A DNA stretch of 9,893 nucleotides, taken from assembly GCA_009839585.1 (NCBI GenBank), contig VXPI01000272.1, forward strand, positions 1-9,893, written 5' to 3'. This document shows, one piece after another, positions 1-6,882 of the stretch. The position numbers and the translations under genes are program-made. This stretch comes from Gammaproteobacteria bacterium. GTDB lineage: Bacteria > Pseudomonadota > Gammaproteobacteria > Arenicellales > Poriferihabitantaceae. Numbering within the stretch: the stretch's first letter is position 1; the number at the start of each line of letters is the position of its first letter. Below the pieces are notes generated by a model that was not told the DNA's origin, ran no database searches, and was given only the letters and a program-made list of their open reading frames with translations.

Positions 1-174
1 ACATTTGATCGCTGCATGCTGGACTAGACAGGCCAACAAAATCACAATGAACGTTCTAACTCTGATATCCCGAATTCATGTGCTATGCGGGGCACTATGG
101 TTTGGTGCCTGTCATAAGTTCCCATACTGTCGATTTCGTGAAAAGCTGTACATGGAAAGAATCCACGTTTCACA

Positions 175-3096
175 TCAGTACTCTTGACGTCGAACCAGTT
201 CACGGAACAAGCCGTCGGCAGCAATCAATTCCTGATAGGTTCCTTGTTCAGCAAATTTGCCTTTTTCCAAGACATAAATTCGGTCTGCTTCCCGTAATGT
301 AGACAGTCGGTGTGCGATAACAATCCGCGTCATGGGCAGGTTCGATAACTGTTTCATGATGTTGGATTGACTTTTGTTATCCAGCAGATTGGTGGCTTCA
401 TCAAGCAACATTATCCGTGGGTTTCGCACAAGGGCACGGGCGATTGTAATCCGCTGGGTCTCTCCGCCAGACAAGCCACTTTGACTGTCACCGACACTTG
501 TTAACAGTTGCATAGGCATCCTCAGGATTTCCTCTTTGACATCCGCAATCTCTGCCGCTTGCCAAACTTGAGTCGCATCAATTCCTTCCTGGTCAGAAAC
601 AATATTGTCCCAGATGTCTTGTGGATGAAGCTCGGCCTTCTGGGGAACCATGCCAATTTGTTGTCGCACCTGCTTCACATTCAGTTGCCTTAAATCGCGG
701 CCATCAAAACTGATGGTGCCGGAATAATTTTCGTTCAGGCCGAGAGCGAGATGGAAAAGCGTGCTTTTTCCGGATCCGGATCTACCCGCTATGGCAACAA
801 ACTCGCCACTATTGATATGCATGGAAATATCGTCAAGTATCAATGGACTATCGGGGTCATACCGAAAGGAAACATGATCGAACACCAGATTTCCACCGAG
901 GTACTCAACAGGTACCTGTCCAAAACTCGCTTCCGGTGCTTTTGCCAGAAAAGGCTGAATTTGCGCGATTTCAGGTACGATTGCGGCTGCTGCTCCAAAC
1001 GAAAAACCAAGACGGACCACTCCAGTAACAAACAACAGGAATGCCACATAAACAATCAGAAAATCTGCAAGTCCAATAATTTCTGCGTTGTCTAATGATA
1101 TGGTTGCCATGATTGCTGCTGCTGCCAACAGCGGCAATGCCGAACCAAACGCCAGGAGGCGCGACTGCCATGCCCCCAGTTCAATCTCAGCGCGTTGTTG
1201 CTCGCCGTAATTTCTGGCCCATACGGCGTAAGCAGAACCCTCGGCACCATCGATTCGAAGTTTGGCGATGCCATTGATCAATTGAAACAGTACGCCGGTC
1301 AGTCGATGGGAGGCGCGGATCAATCTTTCGTATGGGGAGATTTGTCCAAGTCCTAAAATGACGGTCACAAACAGGGAGAGCAGACCGAATGCCGTGGTGA
1401 CAAGGCCTAGACCGATATCGTAGAAATAGATAATGAATAATGCCGGCAGCAGAAAAATGATCGATAGAATGTTGTTGATTGCTACCCCCTGAATGGTATC
1501 GCGGAGTCGTTGAAATACCATACCCCTCATGGCTCGGTCTGCGGAAGGATACTGGTGAAGAAGGGACAATGGCAGTCTGCGTAACCGATCCCAAAAAGCG
1601 GCTTCAATACGAGAGGCAATACGTCCTTCAATACGCATCAAGGCCATTCCTTGCAGAATGTGAATCAAGGCCCAGATGCCAGCTAGAATCACCAGGCCCA
1701 TCGCTACCGCATGCAATAAACCGTATTCCCTGGCTGGAATTACCTGACTGGCCACGAAGCCCAGAACGAACGCGGATAACAGCATAATGAGCCCACCCGC
1801 GAATCCAGTTATCAAAAAGCGGGTGGTGGCCATACCCAATCCATCACTGAAAACCTGCAACAGTTCGCGCGGGTGGACTTCCCTTGATTCAAAAGGTCTA
1901 TAAAACAGCCATGCCTCTGGTTTGATGGATCCCGCATTATGAGTCGTGATTCTGGTCTTGCGTCCTGTTGCAGAATCATGGATATGATATCGATTGAGTT
2001 TATCGGGCAGCAATGCAACCGGTTGGTTGGTGTCTTTCTTATAGGCCAGCATTGCACCACTGTCTCCGACCCACCATCGACTCATTCGATCAAGTCGGAT
2101 CTTGCGCCCGGGAACCTTCGATGCAAGAAGGATATTGGCGAGTGCGGGTGGTGTTTCAGGGGCGCCGGTTCGGTCTGGAAACTTGAACTTGATACCCTCA
2201 TGCTGGCCGATCATGAGCAATGCCTTGTCAAGTTCCGACCCATCACCACTGCTCTCGATTTTTGATATCCCTGGTACCTCGAACAGCTTGCGTCGAGCAC
2301 GATCTTCTTCGACATGGCGCACCGTCAGGCTTACTCTTTCCAGATTTGCTTGATCAACAACCGTGAGCAAGCGGTTCATCCTTTCTGTTTCGAGCACCAA
2401 CTCGTGAAACCGAGCCAGCACTGACACTATTTGCCCACCTTCTACCAATTCCATGGTGGACTTGATTCTACTGATCGATTGTGATGTGCTCATCTCAATC
2501 CAGCTGGTTGGGGCCAGAGGCACCCAGGAGATATCTTGATGTTGGCCATTTGTCCCGATATCGACCAGCCCTATGTAAACTGCTGACGATTGATCCGGCA
2601 TGTTTAGCCAGGCCACTCCCCGTTTTACAGAAAAGACATTGCCATGCGGTGCGGATGTCTGTCCGGCTTCAACCAGCACATCAGGCAATGATGGAAACAT
2701 GATATCGCGCGACAATGTATCGGAAATAGCCATGACCCAGGTATCCACCTTCCTGGATAGATCATCAGACTGGACTTTCGCGAGATCAAGGATTGACAGC
2801 CTCCGCAATTGTGTTCCAGGCAACCCTTTTGCAATCAGGCTCAAGGTTGATTGTTGCACTTGACAGGCAATGCTGGGTATCAAGTCGCCTGCTACGGAAT
2901 GCGTTAATTGTTGGGGGGCTGTCTGCTCTTTGCCATCAATTTGTTCGACCAGAAAGATATCGACCGCCCCTGCTTCGACAAACCACACGCTATCAGGATC
3001 GTTCAGATCAAGCGGTAAATTTCCAGCACAATCAATGAGTGAACCCGATTGGGTAGCTAGGTCGGCCAATGACAAGAGATGCGAATTTGACATCAT
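175..3096 (-). CDS. NHLM/NHLP-type bacteriocin export ABC transporter, permease/ATPase subunit
   Basis: Inner-membrane ABC exporter subunit that would power secretion of a peptide product together with the C39-peptidase transporter encoded just upstream. Residue numbers are for a 973-aa product. The N-terminal 350 or so residues form a divergent soluble region (VWFVEAGAVDIFLVE near the start) resembling the cyclic-nucleotide-binding-like domain of NHLM exporters. A multi-helix permease domain follows. The C-terminal ATPase has Walker A GRSGSGKST at 771-779, signature LSGGETQ at 875-881, Walker B LLDEAT with D899/E900, and H-loop histidine 929. No C39 peptidase is present. The ATG at 3096 lies 1 nt after the upstream TAA and gives the usual family N-terminus; another ATG follows at 3093. 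An alternative ATG at 3156 has a good ribosome-binding site but overlaps the upstream gene by 59 nt. The reading frame is intact and ends in TGA. The family call is firm; the start is less certain. Confidence 0.9.
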   Translation of the reverse strand: MMSNSHLLSLADLATQSGSLIDCAGNLPLDLNDPDSVWFVEAGAVDIFLVEQIDGKEQTAPQQLTHSVAGDLIPSIACQVQQSTLSLIAKGLPGTQLRRLSILDLAKVQSDDLSRKVDTWVMAISDTLSRDIMFPSLPDVLVEAGQTSAPHGNVFSVKRGVAWLNMPDQSSAVYIGLVDIGTNGQHQDISWVPLAPTSWIEMSTSQSISRIKSTMELVEGGQIVSVLARFHELVLETERMNRLLTVVDQANLERVSLTVRHVEEDRARRKLFEVPGISKIESSGDGSELDKALLMIGQHEGIKFKFPDRTGAPETPPALANILLASKVPGRKIRLDRMSRWWVGDSGAMLAYKKDTNQPVALLPDKLNRYHIHDSATGRKTRITTHNAGSIKPEAWLFYRPFESREVHPRELLQVFSDGLGMATTRFLITGFAGGLIMLLSAFVLGFVASQVIPAREYGLLHAVAMGLVILAGIWALIHILQGMALMRIEGRIASRIEAAFWDRLRRLPLSLLHQYPSADRAMRGMVFQRLRDTIQGVAINNILSIIFLLPALFIIYFYDIGLGLVTTAFGLLSLFVTVILGLGQISPYERLIRASHRLTGVLFQLINGIAKLRIDGAEGSAYAVWARNYGEQQRAEIELGAWQSRLLAFGSALPLLAAAAIMATISLDNAEIIGLADFLIVYVAFLLFVTGVVRLGFSFGAAAAIVPEIAQIQPFLAKAPEASFGQVPVEYLGGNLVFDHVSFRYDPDSPLILDDISMHINSGEFVAIAGRSGSGKSTLFHLALGLNENYSGTISFDGRDLRQLNVKQVRQQIGMVPQKAELHPQDIWDNIVSDQEGIDATQVWQAAEIADVKEEILRMPMQLLTSVGDSQSGLSGGETQRITIARALVRNPRIMLLDEATNLLDNKSQSNIMKQLSNLPMTRIVIAHRLSTLREADRIYVLEKGKFAEQGTYQELIAADGLFRELVRRQEY

Positions 3097-3097
3097 G

Positions 3098-5317
3098 TTA
3101 ACCCGACTGGACAAGTTCGAGATACAGTCCATCAACCTCTGCCATGAGTTGCTCATGGGTTCCCCTCTGTATGGCAACTCCTTCATCAAGCACCACGATT
3201 TCGTCACAGTCGCGAATGGTGCTCAAGCGGTGCGCAACGATAAGACAACTCATCCCCCGACGCCTGATGGCATCGTCAATGCTTTTTTCGGTGCTGGAAT
3301 CGAGTGCACTTGTGGCTTCATCAAGAATCAGTATTGTGGGATTGCTGGCCAGGGCGCGCGCAATTTCCAGACGCTGACATTCGCCGCCGCTGAAATTACC
3401 GCCGCCTTCATCAACCTGTGTTGCATAACCATCTGCACAACTCAGAATACGGTCGTGAATGCAAGCGTCTCTTGCGGCCTGGACCAGGATATTGTCAGGT
3501 ACTGCGTAATTCCACAATGTGATGTTTTCACGAATGGTTGCAGAGAACAGGAAAGGTTCCTGGCTAACCATCGAAAGAGATCGAATCATGACCTGCAAGG
3601 GTATGTTCTCTCGTGGAAGACCGTCAAAGAGAATCTCCCCGGACCAGGGTTCATGGCTACCGGATACAAGCGATGTCAATGTCGATTTTCCGGACCCGCT
3701 TTTTCCAACGATCGCAGTCCTCTGTCCCGGCTTGATGACAAGATTAAAGTCCTTGATCAAGGGCGGCCTTCCCCGATCATAACCAAACGTTATACCTCGC
3801 AGTTCAAGATATCCACTCAATTTCAAGCGTCCGTTCAGGGTGGCAGTGGTGTTATCCCTGGTATCATGATTTCGAAAGCGTGGGTCTTCCTCTGACTCCA
3901 TGATATCTTCAAGTCGCTGCAGTCCGAGAGAAATGGTCTGCCATCCGTCTGTTAGTTCAGGAAATCGTCCAATAGAGATAAACAACATTCCGGCCAGAAT
4001 ATAGACTGTTGTCATTGAACCAAGCGTCATTTGTCCGGCAATAACCTGATTGGCACCAACGGCTAAAACTGCAGCATGGGCAAGAATCATGAATAGTCCG
4101 GGAGTGGCTGAGTTAATGTAGCCAAATTCGGCAAAATGTTGTCTTGCTCTCAACTCGCGTGCCTGATGACCGCTCCAACGGGAGAAGAAGTTGTCATCAG
4201 TTGCAGTCATTCGGAGGTTGTCAGCCTGCTGGAGCATCAGCATGCCTTCGCTAGTTAGTACGTTTTGTTCCCGACGCAGAACAACATTGGCATCGTGACG
4301 CATTCTTTCCACGATAGAGGTAGATATGCCGTACAGGATCACCAGGCCCAGAATGATTGATGCAAGGGTTGTATCAAAGTAGAACAGGGCAATCAGAAAC
4401 ACGGTACTCATTGTTGCTTCAATCAATAAACCAATGAAATCGCTGTAGAGACCCCTGGATATCTTGTCGATGGACATGATTCGATTCGTCAAATCACCCG
4501 TTAGCCGATGCTGAAAGTATTCGACCGGCAATCGGAATAATTTTGTAAGGATGCGGTTCCCGATCAAAATGGACATTCTTACTGTCAGCCGCTTGATGCA
4601 TTGTTGCTTGATCCAGCTGAGGAAATAGACCAGAATCGCCACGACTACCAGTATGCCTGCGGCAAGAAGCCCCCATTGCCCGGTTCCGATGAGAATATGG
4701 TCGACAAACAGGCCAACGGTTATCGGGGCAAGCAGTACCAGCACTGCCATCATCAAGGCGCTCAGCAGCAAATAGGCGATAGAGCTTCCACTGCCCTGAA
4801 ACCAGACAGGCAGACGCTGGAACAATCCCGGTGGTTTGCCTCCGGGCTGAAAATCAGGCGTGAGCTTGAAAACCAGGGTGATCCCCGAGAATCCAGCCTC
4901 GAACTCTTCCAGGGAAAGAACCCGACGGCCCATTGCCGGATCATTCAGAAAAACTCTTTTTCCGTCAAAGCCCTCAAGGACCAGAAAGTGTTTCCATTCC
5001 CAAAACAGAATCTGCGGTAACGGCATATCAAGCAAATGTCGTGCATTGACACTGCGGCCAGAGCAGTCCAGTCCATAGAGCCTGGCGGCCCTGACCAGAC
5101 CTGCCGCTGTTGAGCCATCCCGATTGACACCACAAAGGTTGCGCAATTCACTGAGAGGAACCCAGCACCCGAAATAGGCCAGGATGCTGGAAAGGCAGGC
5201 AGCACCACATTCCGTCATATGCATCTGCATGACCAGTGGTGTGACCACGCGTTGTTTGCGCTTTCTCTTGTTTTTGCGTCTTGCGCGTGCCAAAAGATTG
5301 AGAGGAAACCGTATCAT
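3098..5317 (-). CDS. NHLP-family bacteriocin export transporter with C39 peptidase domain (peptidase/permease/ATPase)
   Basis: A 739-aa peptidase-containing ABC transporter expected to cut a leader peptide after a double-glycine-type site on the cytoplasmic side and export the core. The C39 domain shows the family signature, with Q31, catalytic C37 in TECGAACL, H110 in WKHFLVLEG, and D126 in LNDP, so the triad looks complete. A permease domain with several hydrophobic segments covers about 170-460. The ATPase has Walker A GKSGSGKST at 538-546, SGGECQ at 643-648, DE at 666-667 and H-loop H696. Unusually, residues 11-23 are almost all arginine or lysine (RARRKNKRKRKQR) ahead of the peptidase. 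The gene follows the HlyD-like gene after 190 nt, which may hold a small ORF, and is followed after 1 nt by the second transporter. It ends in TAA. The ribosome-binding site is weak, and an in-frame TAA 12 nt before the ATG excludes an upstream start. Confidence 0.95.
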   Translation of the reverse strand: MIRFPLNLLARARRKNKRKRKQRVVTPLVMQMHMTECGAACLSSILAYFGCWVPLSELRNLCGVNRDGSTAAGLVRAARLYGLDCSGRSVNARHLLDMPLPQILFWEWKHFLVLEGFDGKRVFLNDPAMGRRVLSLEEFEAGFSGITLVFKLTPDFQPGGKPPGLFQRLPVWFQGSGSSIAYLLLSALMMAVLVLLAPITVGLFVDHILIGTGQWGLLAAGILVVVAILVYFLSWIKQQCIKRLTVRMSILIGNRILTKLFRLPVEYFQHRLTGDLTNRIMSIDKISRGLYSDFIGLLIEATMSTVFLIALFYFDTTLASIILGLVILYGISTSIVERMRHDANVVLRREQNVLTSEGMLMLQQADNLRMTATDDNFFSRWSGHQARELRARQHFAEFGYINSATPGLFMILAHAAVLAVGANQVIAGQMTLGSMTTVYILAGMLFISIGRFPELTDGWQTISLGLQRLEDIMESEEDPRFRNHDTRDNTTATLNGRLKLSGYLELRGITFGYDRGRPPLIKDFNLVIKPGQRTAIVGKSGSGKSTLTSLVSGSHEPWSGEILFDGLPRENIPLQVMIRSLSMVSQEPFLFSATIRENITLWNYAVPDNILVQAARDACIHDRILSCADGYATQVDEGGGNFSGGECQRLEIARALASNPTILILDEATSALDSSTEKSIDDAIRRRGMSCLIVAHRLSTIRDCDEIVVLDEGVAIQRGTHEQLMAEVDGLYLELVQSG
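3161..3168 (-). promoter_or_regulatory. Shine-Dalgarno-like AGAGGGGA inside the upstream transporter gene
   Basis: On the minus strand AGAGGGG is followed after 5 nt by an ATG at 3156-3154, in frame with the downstream ABC transporter. If used, it adds 20 residues (beginning MSNSWQRLMD) before the ATG at 3096 and overlaps the C39-transporter gene by 59 nt. The ATG at 3096 itself has no clear Shine-Dalgarno sequence and would rely on coupling to the stop 1 nt upstream. The site could be a real alternative start or chance. Confidence 0.3.
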
Positions 5318-5346
5318 GGATGAATCCGGTTAATCGATATCACGCA

Positions 5347-5505
5347 TCAACCCAATGCCAAGGCAATGCTCATGCTGAAGGCATGATGGTTCACTCGGGG
5401 TGTTTTCAAGGTGAAATATGCAGCACATGGATAGGCATCGAATTTTTCGGATTGTTTGTTTATGTCTCGTCCGTCTTGATGCATGAGGAGGTCTGGTTTG
5501 GGCAT
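5347..5505 (-). CDS. Possible 52-aa small ORF between the HlyD-like and C39-transporter genes
   Basis: An ATG at 5505 lies 2 nt after the TGA of the HlyD-like gene. It opens a 52-codon frame ending in TGA at 5347, 29 nt before the ATG of the C39 transporter. The predicted peptide starts MPKPDLLMHQDGRD, has one cysteine in the middle (DAYPCAAYF), and ends in a mildly hydrophobic SMSIALALG. It fills most of the only sizeable gap in the operon. No Shine-Dalgarno sequence is obvious, so translation would depend on coupling to the HlyD-like gene. No family is recognised. There is no double-glycine motif and no cysteine- or Ser/Thr-rich core, so it is not a convincing precursor. A chance ORF of this length is possible. 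Confidence 0.3.
   Translation of the reverse strand: MPKPDLLMHQDGRDINKQSEKFDAYPCAAYFTLKTPRVNHHAFSMSIALALG
5370..5386. other. Small perfect hairpin in the HlyD/C39-transporter gap
   Basis: TCATGC and GCATGA form a perfect 6-bp stem around a 5-nt loop, readable on either strand. On the operon strand it lies about 53 nt before the C39-transporter start and inside the possible 52-aa ORF. There is no U-tract, so it is not an intrinsic terminator. It may be a local mRNA structure or chance. Confidence 0.2.
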
Positions 5506-5507
5506 AA

Positions 5508-6413
5508 TCAGTTTTTGGCCAGTTTGGGCGCTAGCAGTTGCAGGGGAGTGCTTTCACCCAGAAAAATATCGATCTGACTGAGAGTGGCATTGGGCAAGGG
5601 ATTCTCGGGCTGTTGGTGAAGTTCAATATCGATTCGGGATCGCGCATCCTCGGTGACTGGCGGAAGTGTTGCAAGCCAGTTTGGCAAAGGTCCGTGGGTC
5701 ACGGCAATCACCTCTCCGGTGAATTGCATGGTGTCTCTGCCAGGGAGACTCACTTGCACATTCGAGAGCATGCCAAGTTGTATGTGTTGTGCAATGCCCG
5801 TGTCGACTCGCAGGACCGCCTGCATTTCTTTCGATTGATCTTCTGGAATACTTCGAATTCGTGATACGAATGCGCCTGCCGGGAGAAACTCTCCCGGATC
5901 AACATGCAGTGCCATGACTTCCCCTCCGATATGCGTGACTATATTTTCACGGACAGCGCGTTGTGCTTCCAGTTGATATAGCGCCAATCGGATTGCGGCA
6001 TGACCTTTCTGTTCTGCAAGCGATTCCGGGTCTGCCTGATTGATGTGCTGATCGTCCTGCAACAACTGCCCCCGCAACAGGGCTAGTTCGCGGTCCAGAG
6101 TCGGGACGCTTTGCCGGGCGATGATGTCACCCGGTTTAACAATGTCACCTTCGCGATGCAGGTACTCAACCAGATAACCGGGCTCGATAGCTATGACTTC
6201 ATGTCTTGCCCCTGGATTCATCAGTAAGCCATCAATGCTGATTGTGCGTTCCACTTTCCAAAATAGCATCCAGGCTGTCGCCAGCGCTATCAATACAAGT
6301 GTAATGATGAACACTATAAACTCATGCGGTGCTGTAACGGACGGCAATACGTCGAACTGGCGACGTTTGCCTATGCTGGAGGCGGCTTCATCCAGTCGAT
6401 CTAGTCTTGGCAT
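5508..6413 (-). CDS. HlyD-family membrane-fusion protein of an NHLM bacteriocin secretion system
   Basis: A 301-aa periplasmic adaptor expected to link the inner-membrane exporters to an outer-membrane channel. The order is a short cytoplasmic N-terminus, one membrane helix at about residues 32-52 (FIVFIITLVLIALATAWMLFW), a lipoyl/barrel-sandwich half-motif near 80-105 (GYLVEYLHREGDIVKPGDII), a short helical stretch, a second half-motif (GGEVMALHVDPGEFLPAGAF) and a beta-barrel region. It is shorter than classical HlyD (about 400 aa or more), with only a brief coiled-coil section, as in the NHLM-associated subfamily. The ATG at 6413 is preferred because GGGGAA precedes it by 8 nt. The longer alternative begins with a TTG at 6437 and has no such site. 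It is the first large gene of the minus-strand export operon and ends in TGA. Confidence 0.9.
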   Translation of the reverse strand: MPRLDRLDEAASSIGKRRQFDVLPSVTAPHEFIVFIITLVLIALATAWMLFWKVERTISIDGLLMNPGARHEVIAIEPGYLVEYLHREGDIVKPGDIIARQSVPTLDRELALLRGQLLQDDQHINQADPESLAEQKGHAAIRLALYQLEAQRAVRENIVTHIGGEVMALHVDPGEFLPAGAFVSRIRSIPEDQSKEMQAVLRVDTGIAQHIQLGMLSNVQVSLPGRDTMQFTGEVIAVTHGPLPNWLATLPPVTEDARSRIDIELHQQPENPLPNATLSQIDIFLGESTPLQLLAPKLAKN

Positions 6414-6414
6414 T

Positions 6415-6627
6415 TTATGTGTTCCCCGAAACTGCAACAGGAGGAAACCCGTTGAAGAAATTGCCTGCTGATCCTGATGCGGGATGCCATTTTTGCTTAA
6501 GCAGGCTCAAGACACAAGACCTGGAACAAGAGTCGCCATCGTTTGCTTCACTTTCCGGATAGAGAAGTCCTTGCAAATCTCGATAGTTCGCCGACAGGCT
6601 CGCACAACAGGTGAATTTGACAAGCAT
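6415..6627 (-). CDS. Possible 70-aa small ORF directly upstream of the HlyD-like gene
   Basis: Reading from the ATG at 6627 gives 70 codons ending in TAA at 6415, 1 nt before the HlyD-like ATG, a spacing typical of co-translated genes. The predicted product begins MLVKFTCCASLSANYRDLQG, has two cysteine pairs (CC near residue 7 and CSRSC in the middle) and a Gly/Ser/Pro-rich C-terminus. It has no recognisable leader family, no double-glycine site and no membrane helix. No ribosome-binding site is visible. A second open frame at 6507-6698 (63 codons from GTG) overlaps it. The two could be halves of one gene shifted at the T6 run at 6632-6637, but this is speculative. Position and size suit a peptide precursor; composition gives no firm support. 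Confidence 0.22.
   Translation of the reverse strand: MLVKFTCCASLSANYRDLQGLLYPESEANDGDSCSRSCVLSLLKQKWHPASGSAGNFFNGFPPVAVSGNT
6422..6427 (-). promoter_or_regulatory. Ribosome-binding site of the HlyD-like gene
   Basis: GGGGAA on the minus strand sits 8 nt before the ATG at 6413. It fixes that ATG as the start rather than the TTG 24 nt upstream. It lies within the last codons of the short ORF that ends at 6415. Confidence 0.5.
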
Positions 6628-6701
6628 ACGCAAAAAATACCCAAAAACTCACCATTGATTTTGTTAATGTCATCGGCCCGGTGAATTGATTTGACCACCT
6701 G

Positions 6702-6707
6702 ATTATC
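6702..6707 (-). promoter_or_regulatory. Candidate -10 element for the export operon
   Basis: GATAAT on the minus strand matches TATAAT at five of six positions and overlaps a second near-match, TATGAT. It lies about 290 nt upstream of the HlyD-like ATG. No good TTGACA-like box is found about 17 nt upstream, so the call rests on the -10 alone. An 8-bp palindrome (ATCATGAT) sits just upstream at 6710-6717 and could bind a regulator. Confidence 0.22.
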
Positions 6708-6719
6708 ATATCATGATTG

Positions 6720-6735
6720 GCAGATAAGCAGATAA
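6720..6735. repeat. Tandem 8-bp direct repeat GCAGATAA x2
   Basis: Two perfect adjacent copies of GCAGATAA lie in the divergent region between the export operon and the FAD oxidoreductase gene, just upstream of the candidate minus-strand -10. Tandem octamers in such a place can be operator half-sites, but two copies could also be chance. Confidence 0.3.
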
Positions 6736-6738
6736 TCC

Positions 6739-6876
6739 TCAGTCATTTCGCACGGCTTTATCGACGTCCGTAAACCAGTATCCGGCAATGACACACAAGC
6801 CGCCTAAAATCATGGATATAACGATGATTGCCAGACAGACTATGCGAACTCGAACCGCAACGTCAATGCTCTCCAA
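6739..6876 (-). CDS. Possible 45-aa single-pass membrane peptide
   Basis: A minus-strand frame ending in TGA at 6739 encodes a C-terminal segment that looks like a small bitopic membrane protein: VRVR, a hydrophobic stretch of about 20 residues (IVCLAIIVISMILGGLCVIA), then GYWFTDVDKAVRND. The positive-inside pattern fits an N-in orientation. The start is uncertain. A TTG at 6876 gives 45 aa without a clear ribosome-binding site. The open frame continues upstream antisense to the FAD oxidoreductase, which is unlikely to be coding. If real, the gene would lie head-to-head with the FAD gene and at the front of the export operon. No family is recognised. Confidence 0.27.
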   Translation of the reverse strand: MESIDVAVRVRIVCLAIIVISMILGGLCVIAGYWFTDVDKAVRND

Positions 6877-6882
6877 TCGACC

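Noticed and set aside
1..174. Possible small gene or terminator downstream of the last transporter gene
   Set aside because: Short frames on both strands have no recognisable features or good start signals, and no hairpin with a U-tract is visible.
2870..3895. 341-codon plus-strand open frame
   Set aside because: It lies fully antisense to the two well-supported ABC transporter genes, has no recognisable domain, and its composition is that of a reverse-frame shadow.
5386..5416. Inverted repeat TTCAC...GTGAA before the C39 transporter
   Set aside because: A 5-bp stem with a 16-nt loop and no U-tract is expected by chance.
5320..5577. 85-codon plus-strand frame across the HlyD/C39-transporter gap
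   Set aside because: It opposes the operon, overlaps the HlyD-like gene end, and lacks a domain or convincing start.
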